DNA from: Caldivirga sp. MU80
GTDB taxonomy: Archaea > Thermoproteota > Thermoprotei > Thermoproteales > Thermocladiaceae
Direction: 5' to 3'
Length of the DNA stretch: 64,000 nt
Assembly: GCF_001663375.1 (NCBI RefSeq)
Contig: NZ_LCTF01000004.1
Coordinates: 28,350 to 92,349 of the forward strand
Positions 35,459 to 45,073 of the stretch are shown here, in pieces. Both the position numbers and the translations under genes were made by a program. Below the pieces are notes generated by a model. It made no database searches, had not been told where the DNA came from, and was given only the letters and a program-made list of their open reading frames with translations. The number at the start of each line of letters is the position of its first letter. The first letter of the stretch is position 1.

Positions 35459-36946
35459 GTGTCAATTGCAAGAGCTGAGTATGACCTTAAGTACGCCTAC
35501 AGGGCCATGGCCATATTAGCCTCGCTGGCGGTTATCGTAATGTACATAGAAGGCATGTTAATACCATCATTAACGGAGATAGAGAGGGAGTTTGGGGTTA
35601 CCTCAAGCCAGGTCAGTTGGGTTTTATCATCATACCTACTCTCCGGCACGGTACTACTACCCATAGTGGGGAAGCTTGGCGACATCTACGGTAAGAAGAG
35701 GGTGTTGTCGATAGTGGTGATCATCTATACAATAGCGGTGACGCTAACAAGCACGTCACCAAGCTTCACCTACCTAATAGTATTCAGGAGTATTCAAGGG
35801 ATTGGGGTAACAATGTTCGCCCTAGCCTTCAGTCTCATTAGGGAGGAGTTCCCAAGGGAGCTAATACCCAGGGCGCAGGGGCTGGTTAGCGCCGCCTTCG
35901 GTATTGGGGCAGCGGTGGCTCTGCCGCTGGGCGCATACATAAGCCAGTACTTCGGTTGGAGGACCACTTACCACACGGCAATACCCTTCGTCGTGTTGAT
36001 AGCCTACCTAATCCTAACCAGGATAAGGGAGTCCAGGTATAGGAACCCAGGCGCCAAGGTTGACCTACCGGGCGCCACGGTCCTCGGCATTAGCCTAGGC
36101 CTACTGGTCTATGGGTTAACCGAGGCACCGGTATGGGGCTGGACCAGCTTCAACACTATATTAACCTTCCTAGTTGCCCTACTATTCCTTGGAATCTTCA
36201 TAGAGGTGGAGAGGGGGAGGGATCAACCACTCATTAACCTAACCCTGCTGGCCAGGAGAAACGTGTTGATAGCCAACCTAGCGGCCCTAGTGGCTGGGTT
36301 TGGGTTATTTCTGTTTGAGCAGAGCCTAATAATACTGCTTGAGGAGCCTAAGCCAGTGGGCTTCAACCTATCCATATTCGACACTGGGCTCTACGCAATA
36401 CCAATGGCCGTGGCTCAGTTGATAACTGCCCCAGTGGCTGGGGCCCTTATAACGAGGGTTGGGGCTAAGAGGGTCCTAATGACTGGGGCTGGCATAGCTG
36501 CGCTATTCAGCCTGGCGACAGCCTTAGTTGCCCCACTGGGTCTACCGGCACTGATAACAGCAACCACATTGGCCATGGTTGGCGTGGCCGCCATGAACGT
36601 ATCGCTGATAAACATCCTCGTGTTCTCGGTTGAGCCTCAGGTAATGGGCGTGTCAACAGCCATGAATTCAGTCTTCAGGAACCTAGGTGGTACATTAGGC
36701 CCAGCTGTAGCCGGGTCGCTTGAGTCAACCTTCACATCACTAGTCCTAATGGGGATATTACCTGGTGGTAAGGTTCCACTGCTAATGTCAGTGCCATCAC
36801 TCTTCGCCTTCCAGCTGGGCGCCGTGATATCGGCATTAATGGTGGTATTGATTGGCATCTTAGCCAACTTCTCCATTGAGGTGATAACGTGGAATAGAGT
36901 ACAGGCCACACCACACATTAACCAGCCCCAAGGCACAGGCCCTTAG
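35459..36946 (+). CDS. MFS drug:H+ antiporter-like permease (14-helix type)
   Basis: 495 residues, about 14 membrane helices, in the DHA2/EmrB style. The loop between helices 2 and 3 reads GKLGDIYGKKRVL, the MFS signature, and helix 5 has the antiporter-type GAAVALPLGAYI. The N-terminal start at GTG 35459 (first codon just past the TATA-rich divergent spacer) fits. Substrate unknown. Confidence 0.85.
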   Translation: MSIARAEYDLKYAYRAMAILASLAVIVMYIEGMLIPSLTEIEREFGVTSSQVSWVLSSYLLSGTVLLPIVGKLGDIYGKKRVLSIVVIIYTIAVTLTSTSPSFTYLIVFRSIQGIGVTMFALAFSLIREEFPRELIPRAQGLVSAAFGIGAAVALPLGAYISQYFGWRTTYHTAIPFVVLIAYLILTRIRESRYRNPGAKVDLPGATVLGISLGLLVYGLTEAPVWGWTSFNTILTFLVALLFLGIFIEVERGRDQPLINLTLLARRNVLIANLAALVAGFGLFLFEQSLIILLEEPKPVGFNLSIFDTGLYAIPMAVAQLITAPVAGALITRVGAKRVLMTGAGIAALFSLATALVAPLGLPALITATTLAMVGVAAMNVSLINILVFSVEPQVMGVSTAMNSVFRNLGGTLGPAVAGSLESTFTSLVLMGILPGGKVPLLMSVPSLFAFQLGAVISALMVVLIGILANFSIEVITWNRVQATPHINQPQGTGP

Positions 36947-36982
36947 CCGGCTAAATGCATAAAGCGTTTAAACTCAAGTAAA

Positions 36983-37975
36983 ATGAACGTTTTAATGCCA
37001 TACGGGTACGAGGATTGGCCAAGGTTGTCGCTGGAGTCCCTTAGGCTTGGCAGGGGGCTTAATGTAAGGTCCTTTAAGGTAGGGTCAATAAGCTACGACT
37101 TCAACCCAACCGGCATCATGATTACCGGTATGGGTGGGTCTGGGATCGTGGGTGATGTTGTGAGGGACTCACTCCAAGGTGTGAATGTAATCGTCCACAA
37201 GGACTTCAACATACCCCCATGGGTTAGCCGGGACTCCCTGGTGGTTGCGGTTAGTTACTCTGGGGAAACCCTAGAGACAATATGCGGTGCATTGGAGGCT
37301 TTGAGGAGGGGGATACCGGTTATAGGCGTTACAACAGGGGGTAGGCTTGCCCATGAACTTGAGGCTAAGGGTGCCCCCGTGGTTAAGGTGCCTAGGTCAA
37401 TAGCCCCCAGGTTTGGCTTACCGAACCTACTCTACGCTGTCCTAGGGGTCCTAAGCCACTATGTCACCATACCCGACGTGAATGAGAGCATTGAGATTCA
37501 GGGTGAGGTGCTTAAGAGCCAGTTACCAATCAAGTTGGCCAACTTCATTAAGGGGTATGTACCGATGATATTCGCGCCCATTGGGCTTCAGGCGGTGGCC
37601 TACAGGTTTAAGAATGATTTAAACGAGAATGCCAAGACACCGGCCGTGGTTGCTATAGTACCTGAGGCTGACCACAACGACATAGTCGCCATTATGCTTA
37701 AGCACCCGGTCAGGTACATCATAATCAAGGGTAGGACAGATGACATACACGACTACCTGATGAATGCCGTGGAGGAGGTTGTGAGGAACTACTCCAGTGA
37801 TGTTGAGGTTGTTGAGCTTAAAGGCTCCAGTAGGCTAACTCAGGAGGTTTACGGTTCAATGCTACTTGGCCTAGTTAGCCTCAAACTGGCTGAGCTCTAC
37901 GGTATAGACCCCGTTAGGACAGATCCGATAAACACGCTTAAGGATAGGATAAGGAACCTCAGTTGCCCAGGTTAA
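36983..37975 (+). CDS. Bifunctional phosphoglucose/phosphomannose isomerase
   Basis: 330 residues, two SIS domains. GMGGSGIVGDV and VAVSYSGETLETI bind the sugar phosphate; the PEADHND segment and a C-terminal RTDPI(N) region match the archaeal bifunctional PGI/PMI family described in crenarchaea. Interconverts glucose-6-P, fructose-6-P and mannose-6-P, linking gluconeogenesis with sugar nucleotide supply for glycosylation. Its 3' end overlaps the phosphate permease gene by 4 bases. Confidence 0.9.
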   Translation: MNVLMPYGYEDWPRLSLESLRLGRGLNVRSFKVGSISYDFNPTGIMITGMGGSGIVGDVVRDSLQGVNVIVHKDFNIPPWVSRDSLVVAVSYSGETLETICGALEALRRGIPVIGVTTGGRLAHELEAKGAPVVKVPRSIAPRFGLPNLLYAVLGVLSHYVTIPDVNESIEIQGEVLKSQLPIKLANFIKGYVPMIFAPIGLQAVAYRFKNDLNENAKTPAVVAIVPEADHNDIVAIMLKHPVRYIIIKGRTDDIHDYLMNAVEEVVRNYSSDVEVVELKGSSRLTQEVYGSMLLGLVSLKLAELYGIDPVRTDPINTLKDRIRNLSCPG

Positions 37976-38868
37976 ACCAGTTTAACTACCAGTAACGCAC
38001 CAGTGAAGGCTATCAGCATGGTGGCCACGTAACCTATTAAAACTAGCCTCAGGTACTGCGTGTTAAGCATTCTCATACCCCTGGCCATGGATATCCCAAG
38101 CAGTGAACCAATGGTGCACAGGGTGAGGGATATTGGTATTGCTAACACTGTACTTAACTCAAGTGCAGCGAAGGACAGTAGTTGAATTACTCCGCCTGAT
38201 ACAGGTGGAGGTATGTATATGCCCCTGCTGAATTGGCCAAGGGTTCTCCTACCCGTTGCGACTACGCCTAGTGTTGAGGCGAAGACTATGCCGATTAACC
38301 CAATTCTCCTGAAGCCAAGCATACTCCACATTAAACCAAGGTTATTGGCGCCGAAGGAGTAGCCCACTAGGAAAACGGTGAGTATAACCATGAACCTGAA
38401 GATTGATAACCTCTTAATCGGGTTAGACGACGTGGAGGTCTTGGCTAGGATCGGGTATGTGAAGTATGCTATTAAGGCAAGTAGAAGCGGCGTCACGAAC
38501 CATGACGCTAAAACCACGGGGAAGTTAAGCGGCAGTGAACCATCCATGTAAAGTACTAGGGCTGACCAGGACATGTAGAGTGAGTTCGTTATTGACATGG
38601 GTACTTTACCCACCTCACCAATTATGAATATCAACACTCCTATGGCTGAGAGTACCAGGAGTTCACTGGGGCCTACACCATAACCCTTCATCTCAGTTCC
38701 CTGAAGTAGTAGGCCTGTTAAGTAACCGGCTAGGGCAATCATCATGGCTAACCCAGGTTTAAGAAGCCTACTGCCAACCGCCACGCCAGCAACTAGGGAT
38801 AAGTTATTGGATGAGACTAGGTACGCCAGCGTCAACATCAATACCAGGGCTACGTCACCAATAATCAT
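37972..38868 (-). CDS. PiT-type inorganic phosphate permease
   Basis: 298 residues, about 9-10 membrane helices. Two inverted repeats carry the PiT signatures SSNNLSLVAG (in place of GANDxAN) and GANNLGL. Slightly short for PiT (usually 330 or more). Phosphate uptake driven by H+ or Na+. The DUF47 regulator gene lies 3 bases upstream, a pairing widely found in prokaryotes. Confidence 0.82.
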   Translation of the reverse strand: MIIGDVALVLMLTLAYLVSSNNLSLVAGVAVGSRLLKPGLAMMIALAGYLTGLLLQGTEMKGYGVGPSELLVLSAIGVLIFIIGEVGKVPMSITNSLYMSWSALVLYMDGSLPLNFPVVLASWFVTPLLLALIAYFTYPILAKTSTSSNPIKRLSIFRFMVILTVFLVGYSFGANNLGLMWSMLGFRRIGLIGIVFASTLGVVATGRRTLGQFSRGIYIPPPVSGGVIQLLSFAALELSTVLAIPISLTLCTIGSLLGISMARGMRMLNTQYLRLVLIGYVATMLIAFTGALLVVKLV

Positions 38869-38871
38869 TAC

Positions 38872-39561
38872 CTAGGCACCCAGGCTCATGAGTATTGTGG
38901 ACGTTAAGTAGGCGGCGTCCTTGGTTATGTCTATTACATCATCTAGTGTGAAAACTATGTGTAATAGGCTCATGAACTCAACATATGTGATCTCCTTAGC
39001 CAACTCATACAGCTTATCGATCAACCTATCCTTAGTCTCATCAACCTCATCCTCAAGTTTACTGATGACTAACACATGGCTCCTGACCTTACCCCAATCA
39101 TCACCCCTGGCTATGGCTGATGCTAACTCAATGAACTCCTCCACGCCCCTCTTATCAACCATTATTAACTCGACCACGTCCTCAGCTAGGACCCTCTTAA
39201 CCTCAGGACTTGCGCATATGCTCATAGCCCTCCTTATCTCCCTAGAGAGTATGTGAACCTTATCCAGTATGTCATCAACCTTACCTATGAGTATCTCAAC
39301 ATCACCCATTATGGGTGTTGCAATTGCACCGGTGGAAACCTCCTGGGACAAAACCCTACTTATCTCATCACCCTGATTCTCAATAACCCCAACCTCAACC
39401 TCGGCCTCCTTAATCCTAACCAAGTCACCACTCCTTAAGGCATCCTCAATTATGTTAAGTGACTTTAAGGTTAACTTGGCGTGCTCACTAAGGCCATTAA
39501 ACAACTCCAACTCACCCTTAACGAACGGGTTCAATAACCTTGAAAAAATACCACGGGGCAT
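38872..39561 (-). CDS. PhoU-like (DUF47) phosphate transport accessory protein
   Basis: 229 residues, entirely helical. E/D-rich helices (IKEAEVEVGVIENQGDEI, EDEVDETKDRL, FTLDDVIDITKDAA) match DUF47, whose acidic patches bind metal clusters. Works with the PiT permease encoded immediately downstream. Cytosolic. Confidence 0.87.
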   Translation of the reverse strand: MPRGIFSRLLNPFVKGELELFNGLSEHAKLTLKSLNIIEDALRSGDLVRIKEAEVEVGVIENQGDEISRVLSQEVSTGAIATPIMGDVEILIGKVDDILDKVHILSREIRRAMSICASPEVKRVLAEDVVELIMVDKRGVEEFIELASAIARGDDWGKVRSHVLVISKLEDEVDETKDRLIDKLYELAKEITYVEFMSLLHIVFTLDDVIDITKDAAYLTSTILMSLGA

Positions 39562-39770
39562 AGCGTAAAGTATAGGGTAAGGTGGTTAAAAACCTTAACG
39601 GCTCGATGAGTAGTTATGGTTAATAATGATGCCCATCATTGGGGGAAAGCACCACGGCCAGTATTCCGCAGTAAGGCTTACCGCAAGTTCCTTACTCACG
39701 ATTTATATAAGGATACAGGCTTAATCATCAATAAATGCATCATGATAATTTCCATCGCCATTAACCATGG

Positions 39771-39783
39771 AAAAATTTTAAAG
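39771..39783 (+). promoter_or_regulatory. TATA box of tRNA-Val
   Basis: aaaaattttaaag lies 24-36 bases before the tRNA 5' end. Confidence 0.5.
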
Positions 39784-39806
39784 CAAACACGCCTAAAGGT
39801 GAGCCG

Positions 39807-39914
39807 GGGCCCGTAGTCTAGCTTGGTTAGGATGCCCGCCTCACGATACCTAGGCTGAACGCCTAGGCATTGGATCGCGGGAGATCCCGGGTTCAAGTCC
39901 CGGCGGGCCCACCA
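39807..39914 (+). tRNA. tRNA-Val(CAC) with ~30-base intron, CCA encoded
   Basis: Acceptor GGGCCCG pairs with CGGGCCC, discriminator A, CCA encoded at 39912-39914. Anticodon arm CCCGC-CTCACGA then an insert with a perfect 7-bp hairpin (cctaggc/gcctagg), then GCGGG. Anticodon CAC at 34-36; intron about 30 bases after position 37 or 38. Acceptor sequence and A73 fit valine. T arm CCGGGTTCAAGTCCCGG. Confidence 0.88.
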
Positions 39915-39999
39915 GGCTAATCATCCTTAACGTCACATTGATTGCTAAAAACGGTTTAGGTAATTTGCCGCAACCTTAGAGGCAGCAAATTTCATAGTG

Positions 40000-41196
40000 T
40001 TAACTTAACACCTGGTAATTATTAGGGCCTGTGCTCAATTCAACGCTTGCAGGTCCAATGGGTTCGACACTTACGTTAACAGCGTATTCACCTGTACTAG
40101 CCCCAAAGGTGTAGGCAACTGGGTATGGGGCCCATGACGTACCGTTCCAGTAGTATAAGGCCAGTTGGGCGCTTAGGCTCCTAAACATTACACCACCACT
40201 GTTTCCTGGTCCACCAACTACTAGTTCAGTGTCCATGGGCATGTAGTATGGACCTGGGTTAAGGCTTGTGATTAAGTATGCCGTGGCGTTGGGTATTGGT
40301 ATAACCTGGTGCGCCACCCAATGCACCACCGGGTTCAACCTAATGTTACCTAACCTAAATAATGCGTAACCATAGTTGACAACTACCCCATACTTCGTGG
40401 TGTTAACCGTGATTATTAACATGCCTGACATTGGGGTTTTAAAGCACCCTGAAATGCACACCCCGTTCTCATACATTAGGCTTTGCGATGAACCAATGTA
40501 GTTGGTCACATCCATCTCAGCCTGAAACCAGTACTGCCCACTGGAAACAAGCAAAGCATCCTGGACCCAGTGAACCACTACACCGCCACTGTACTTAACC
40601 ACCAGGTAAGCGTTTAACTGAAGTGAGAAACCCAGTGTCTGTGTCCCAGTTGACCACTCAACATTGGCGTTGGTTATGTTGAAAATGCCCATTACCGCGT
40701 CTGTGGTTAAGTTACCGTAGTTGGGACCATAATAGGCGGCAACACCCATGGCCATGTATTTAAAAACCCTTAGGGTGACGTTAATCGAACCACAGAAGGC
40801 AACCTCATAGTCGCCCTGCGGTGGGGCCACCACGAATACGCCTGGTGAATCGTCAAACCAAGTGTAGTTAACCGGGGGCATTGAGGAAACTCCCCACTCC
40901 TTAAACTGCGCCTTACTCAGCAGGTAAACTGGGGTTTCTCTGGGCGCACTAATGAATAGGTATGAGCCGTTGCTTAACGTTACGTTTACTAGGTTCCACA
41001 CGCGGCATGTAACCTCTAGCTTAGGTGACGTGGTATTAATCATCGTCGTGGTGCTAGTAGCATTAATGGTTTGGCTTATACTAGGCAATTGCCTCAATGT
41101 ATGCATGAATACGTCTAACCCTACCAATGCCGCAAGGATTAATACCAGTACTGATATGATGAGGCCTAAGCGCCTCATGAGCCTGAGAAAGACCAT
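40000..41196 (-). CDS. Thermopsin-like (A5) extracellular protease
   Basis: 398 residues: N-terminal membrane/signal helix (about 9-31), Ser/Thr linker with sequons, then a domain with LTTDAVMGIFNITN, FSLQLNAYLVV, SGQYWFQAE, ELVVGGPGNSG, FRSLSAQLALYYWNGTSWAP and the end TFGASTGEYA. These match the order and character of thermopsin (peptidase family A5), the secreted acid protease of thermoacidophilic archaea. Lacks the long C-terminal extension of some members. Acts outside the cell at low pH, which suits an acid hot spring. Confidence 0.7.
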   Translation of the reverse strand: MVFLRLMRRLGLIISVLVLILAALVGLDVFMHTLRQLPSISQTINATSTTTMINTTSPKLEVTCRVWNLVNVTLSNGSYLFISAPRETPVYLLSKAQFKEWGVSSMPPVNYTWFDDSPGVFVVAPPQGDYEVAFCGSINVTLRVFKYMAMGVAAYYGPNYGNLTTDAVMGIFNITNANVEWSTGTQTLGFSLQLNAYLVVKYSGGVVVHWVQDALLVSSGQYWFQAEMDVTNYIGSSQSLMYENGVCISGCFKTPMSGMLIITVNTTKYGVVVNYGYALFRLGNIRLNPVVHWVAHQVIPIPNATAYLITSLNPGPYYMPMDTELVVGGPGNSGGVMFRSLSAQLALYYWNGTSWAPYPVAYTFGASTGEYAVNVSVEPIGPASVELSTGPNNYQVLS

Positions 41197-41455
41197 GGGG
41201 TAATAAGGTTTTTCCCAATGACTAATAACCGGGTTCGGTTATTCAGGGCAGGTCAGTCTCTTCACTGATCAGTACTGCAATGCCTCATCAACAGTAGGCT
41301 TCACTGCGTTTAGTTCAAAAACGTAACTCAACATTATCTAAGGTGGTTCCCTTCTACCCTTGGAGCCGCAATTCCTTAGGAGGACTCATGCGCTGGCAAG
41401 GAGGTAATACAAGACTTAACCTAAGCAGAGAAGAACCATTAAGCTGGGGAACAAC

Positions 41456-42661
41456 CTATTGATTGAGGTATTCGCTTATGGCATTGGCTAACCTCCTGAC
41501 TCCATCGTATATCTGGTCGATGGTTGGGTAGGTGAAGTTTAGCCTCATGTTGTTGTGCACATCCTCATCTGGGTAGAAGGACTTACCTGGTACGTAGGCT
41601 ACCTTATACTTCCTTATGGCTAAGGCAAGCATATCCTCAGTCCTTATGCCACTGGGCACGGTTACCCATATGAACATGCCTCCGCTAGGTCTTGTCCATG
41701 AAACACCCCTGGGCATGTACCTTGATAATGCATCCAGCATTGCATCCCTCTTAACCTTATAAGTCTCCCTAATGACCGATATGTACTTGTCCACAATCCC
41801 CCTCCTCAATAGTTCATACGCTATGTACTGGCTTAGCGTTGGCGTGTGTAGGTCTATGGCCTGCTTGGCTATGGCCAACCAATTAACCACCTCCTGATCA
41901 GCAACAACCCAACCAAGCCTAATACCTGGCGCAATTATCTTACTGAACGTCGACATGTAGACAACCCTACCCTCCCTATCCAGTGCCTTTAGGGGGGTTG
42001 TGTCCACTGGTTCAAATGTGAAGTAACTGTAGGGGTTATCCTCAATAACCATTAGGTCGTACCTACTGGCTAATTCAAGCAGAGCCTTCCTCCTATCCAG
42101 GCTCATGGTTATGCCTGTTGGGTTTTGGCATACCGGAATGGTGTAGAGGAACTTAACCCTAGCCCCCTCACTCTTAAGCCTCTTAACAGTGTCCTCAAGT
42201 TTATCAATCATTAACCCATCATTATCCATATCAACCCCGATTATCCTGGCCCTATAAACCCTGAAGGCTTGCAGTGCAGCTAGGTATGTTGGCTTTTCCG
42301 TTATTATGACGTCACCGGGATCTATGAAAACCCTCGCCACCAGCTCTATGGCCTCCTGGCTACCAACCGTTGGGAGTATTTGTGTTGAATCAGCCCTAAT
42401 GCCGTACCTCGACATGAACTTTACGAGCTCATCCTTGAGCTCATCAACCCCCTCAGTCTTGCCGTATTGAAGGGCCTTTAAGCCATAATTACTAATGACA
42501 TACTTGGCTACATCAGAATATTCACCCAGCGGTAATTGGGATAGGTCAGGTAAGCCGCCACCAAAGGATATTACATCTGCCGTGACCCACTTAAGCAGTT
42601 CCCTTATATCACTGGCCTTCATGTAATTGGCCCTTTCCGAGAGTAAGCCGTCAATATTCAT
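41456..42661 (-). CDS. PLP-dependent aminotransferase (LysN/aminoadipate type, class I)
   Basis: 401 residues. The PLP lysine is in STFSKIIAPGIRLGWV. Upstream ALQYGKTEGVDELKDEL, VGSQEAIELVARVF, QNPTGITMSLDRRKALLELA and EDNPYSYF match the 2-aminoadipate/kynurenine aminotransferase branch. Likely broad amino acid transamination, possibly in lysine or aromatic amino acid synthesis. Divergent from aroA (76 bases between), which favours the aromatic role. Confidence 0.87.
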   Translation of the reverse strand: MNIDGLLSERANYMKASDIRELLKWVTADVISFGGGLPDLSQLPLGEYSDVAKYVISNYGLKALQYGKTEGVDELKDELVKFMSRYGIRADSTQILPTVGSQEAIELVARVFIDPGDVIITEKPTYLAALQAFRVYRARIIGVDMDNDGLMIDKLEDTVKRLKSEGARVKFLYTIPVCQNPTGITMSLDRRKALLELASRYDLMVIEDNPYSYFTFEPVDTTPLKALDREGRVVYMSTFSKIIAPGIRLGWVVADQEVVNWLAIAKQAIDLHTPTLSQYIAYELLRRGIVDKYISVIRETYKVKRDAMLDALSRYMPRGVSWTRPSGGMFIWVTVPSGIRTEDMLALAIRKYKVAYVPGKSFYPDEDVHNNMRLNFTYPTIDQIYDGVRRLANAISEYLNQ

Positions 42662-42737
42662 TGGGTTAACATACCTAAGCCGGCTGTATAAGTATTTCCT
42701 ACATGCTTAAAAAGGCGGCTTAGGTGATCTTACAGCA

Positions 42738-43982
42738 ATGATTGTCAGGATTACTAGGTCTAAGGCCCTTGGGCTGGTTGAGGCACCTAGGTCAAAGAGT
42801 TGGGCCATTAGGCTCATATTACTGTCGACAATAAGTAATGGTGAATCCACAATATGCGGCTTACCCCAATCTGACGATGTGGAGGCTGCTATTAGAATGG
42901 CAAAGGTCCTGGGGGCTGAGGTTAAGCAAAGTGGAGAATGTATTGTGGTTACGCCAAACTCAAAACCATGCGGTGGATACGTTGATGTTGGTGGTTCAGG
43001 GACAACTCTAAGGATTGGCACAGCCCTGGCTGCAACCTGCAGGGGTTCAATCACCATTGATGGTGATGAGACACTTAGGGGTAGGCCAATACGGGAGTTG
43101 CTTGAATCACTGGAGGAACTGGGGGCACGCGTCTCAGGGTATTCACTGCCAGTTACCGTAACTGGGCCAATTAAGGGCGGCTTCGTCGAGGTTAGGGGTG
43201 ATTTAACCAGCCAATACATCTCAGGGTTAATGCTAACTGGCCTGGTTGTCGGCTTAACGATACGGGTGATTGGTGAGCCAGTGTCCAGGCAGTACATTGA
43301 CTTAACCAGGAGGGTTATTGAAGAATCCGGTTGCAGCGTCCACGCCACCGGTGACGCAATAACCATTAATCAATGTACCCCAAGGCTAGGTACCATTAAT
43401 GTCCCAGGGGATTACGCCCTCTCAGGCTTCTACGCCGCATTAGCCTTAACCACAGGGGGTAGCGTCACCGTGACCGGGTTACCTGAACCCATGGGCCATG
43501 GTGATGATTCTGTGGTTAACCTGTTTAGAGAGATGGGGGCTGTAAGTACATTCAGCAACGGCAATTGGACCATTGAGGGTGAAGGTGGGTTGAGTGGGGT
43601 GTCGGTTAACCTTAGGGACTCACCAGACCTAGCCCCAGTTATGGCGTCGGTTGCCCCATTTGCAGTTGGGGAAACTGTGATAACTGGTGTTAGGCACTTG
43701 GCCTTTAAGGAGAGCAATAGGTTAGTGACCATGTCAAGCACCCTAAGGGCCTTTGGTGTGCATGTGCAGTACAGCGAGGATGAAATAAGGATACTAAATT
43801 CTAGAACTCATGGCGCACTCATTAAGTGTCCAAATGACCATAGGATAGCCATGATGAGTGGGGTTATTGGTGCTGGTTCAGAGGGTGAAACCACCATTGT
43901 TGATGCTGAGTGCGTTGGCAAGAGTAATAGGTGGTTTTGGAGGGACTTAAGGAAACTGGGGATTAGTTTACAGGAGGATTAA
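42738..43982 (+). CDS. aroA: 3-phosphoshikimate 1-carboxyvinyltransferase (EPSP synthase)
   Basis: 414 residues, joining shikimate-3-phosphate and PEP. N-terminal SKSWAIRLILLS, GSGTTLRI, the hinge GDLTSQYISGLML, DLAPVMAS and ESNRLVTM, and the C-terminal KCPNDHRIAMM are family hallmarks. Shares the pathway with shikimate kinase at 48513; the genes are 5 kb apart. Divergent promoter region with the aminotransferase. Confidence 0.94.
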   Translation: MIVRITRSKALGLVEAPRSKSWAIRLILLSTISNGESTICGLPQSDDVEAAIRMAKVLGAEVKQSGECIVVTPNSKPCGGYVDVGGSGTTLRIGTALAATCRGSITIDGDETLRGRPIRELLESLEELGARVSGYSLPVTVTGPIKGGFVEVRGDLTSQYISGLMLTGLVVGLTIRVIGEPVSRQYIDLTRRVIEESGCSVHATGDAITINQCTPRLGTINVPGDYALSGFYAALALTTGGSVTVTGLPEPMGHGDDSVVNLFREMGAVSTFSNGNWTIEGEGGLSGVSVNLRDSPDLAPVMASVAPFAVGETVITGVRHLAFKESNRLVTMSSTLRAFGVHVQYSEDEIRILNSRTHGALIKCPNDHRIAMMSGVIGAGSEGETTIVDAECVGKSNRWFWRDLRKLGISLQED

Positions 43983-44090
43983 GCCAACCACTAGTAAGGC
44001 CAATATCCCACCTTGCATATTGAGGTTTAGCACTTACGGTAAGGTTTAAGATCAGTCCTTCGGATCACAATGTAATTAGGTTGATTTCCG

Positions 44091-44576
44091 GTGGTTAATG
44101 AGGTAACGAAGCCGTGGGTGGATGAGAGGAGGTATCAGGAGGATAGGTTCATGGAGGCGCTTTACGAGGCTGAGTTAGCCGAGAGGTTCATGAAAGATGG
44201 CCTTTTAAGGAATGCAGCAGGTAAGGCTTACCAAGCCTTGAAGGCGTATGTAGCAGGCCTATCCGTGGACTATAGGGACTTGCTTTCACAGTACTTCCCT
44301 GGGAGGAGGAAGATTACACCAACGAAGACTGTGGAGAGGGTTGACTGGGTAATAGCCGTCATGCCTTCAGGTAGGTTAAGGGAAGTTGCTGCAATAATTG
44401 GGGATAGAGATCTCAGGTTAGTCGCTGAGGTAGCTATAAATCTACATGAGTTTCAGTATAACGGCTTCGATAGGGATGTGGAGGTTTCACGGTATAGTAG
44501 GGAGGAATTCGTTAGGAGGGATATTTCGCTAGTCGTCGATTTCATTAGGGGTAGGCTCTCGCACATGAAGAAGTAG
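44091..44576 (+). CDS. PaREP1/HEPN-like helical protein
   Basis: 161 residues, all helix. The segment EALYEAELAERFMKDGLLRNAAGKAYQALKAYVAG resembles the PaREP1 domain that is multiplied in Thermoproteales genomes, itself HEPN-like. Function unknown; HEPN proteins often act as RNases or partners of nucleotidyltransferases. No catalytic R-x4-6-H pair is evident. GTG start. Confidence 0.6.
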   Translation: MVNEVTKPWVDERRYQEDRFMEALYEAELAERFMKDGLLRNAAGKAYQALKAYVAGLSVDYRDLLSQYFPGRRKITPTKTVERVDWVIAVMPSGRLREVAAIIGDRDLRLVAEVAINLHEFQYNGFDRDVEVSRYSREEFVRRDISLVVDFIRGRLSHMKK

Positions 44577-44606
44577 GGGGTGGGAACTTTAAACGTGGCA
44601 TTATGG

Positions 44607-45035
44607 TCACTTAACAATAAGCACAGGCTTGTTTGAGTGCCTAGCTACCTTCTCTGACACTGAACCCAGTAGGAACCTTGCTAAGCCCCTTAAACCCCTT
44701 GAACCAACCACTATAAGGTCCACGTTAAGCTTCTCCGCGTTTTCAAGTATCTTATCAGCCGCATTGCCCCTAGCCAATATAGTCTCGGCGTTAACACCCA
44801 TGCCGGCAGCCTTGGCCTTAGCCTTACTTAGTATCTCATTACCCACCTTAACCATGTCATCTATTATACTAACCATTATGGGCATGGTTGAGGTAGCCAT
44901 GGCAACCTTATCCTCCTCAACCACGTGTATTATATATAGGCTTGAATTGAAGACCTTAGCTAACCCTATGGCCACGTCAATGGCCTTATCCGAGTATTGG
45001 GATCCATCGGTGGCTACGAGTATTTTGCTGAACAT
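44607..45035 (-). CDS. Universal stress protein (UspA family)
   Basis: 142 residues. ILVATDGSQYSDKA at the start and GSRGLRGLARFLLGSVSEKV near the end (the G-2x-G-9x-G-S/T ATP-binding motif) mark an ATP-binding Usp. A single Usp domain, cytosolic. A standalone gene convergent with the PaREP1-like gene. Confidence 0.9.
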   Translation of the reverse strand: MFSKILVATDGSQYSDKAIDVAIGLAKVFNSSLYIIHVVEEDKVAMATSTMPIMVSIIDDMVKVGNEILSKAKAKAAGMGVNAETILARGNAADKILENAEKLNVDLIVVGSRGLRGLARFLLGSVSEKVARHSNKPVLIVK

Positions 45036-45073
45036 AATTTTAAAAATAAACCCGTATTAATAAGCACTAACCC

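Noticed and set aside
39616..39816. 66-codon plus-strand ORF before tRNA-Val
   Set aside because: It runs into the tRNA 5' end and across its TATA box, has no recognisable domain and an odd composition; likely chance.
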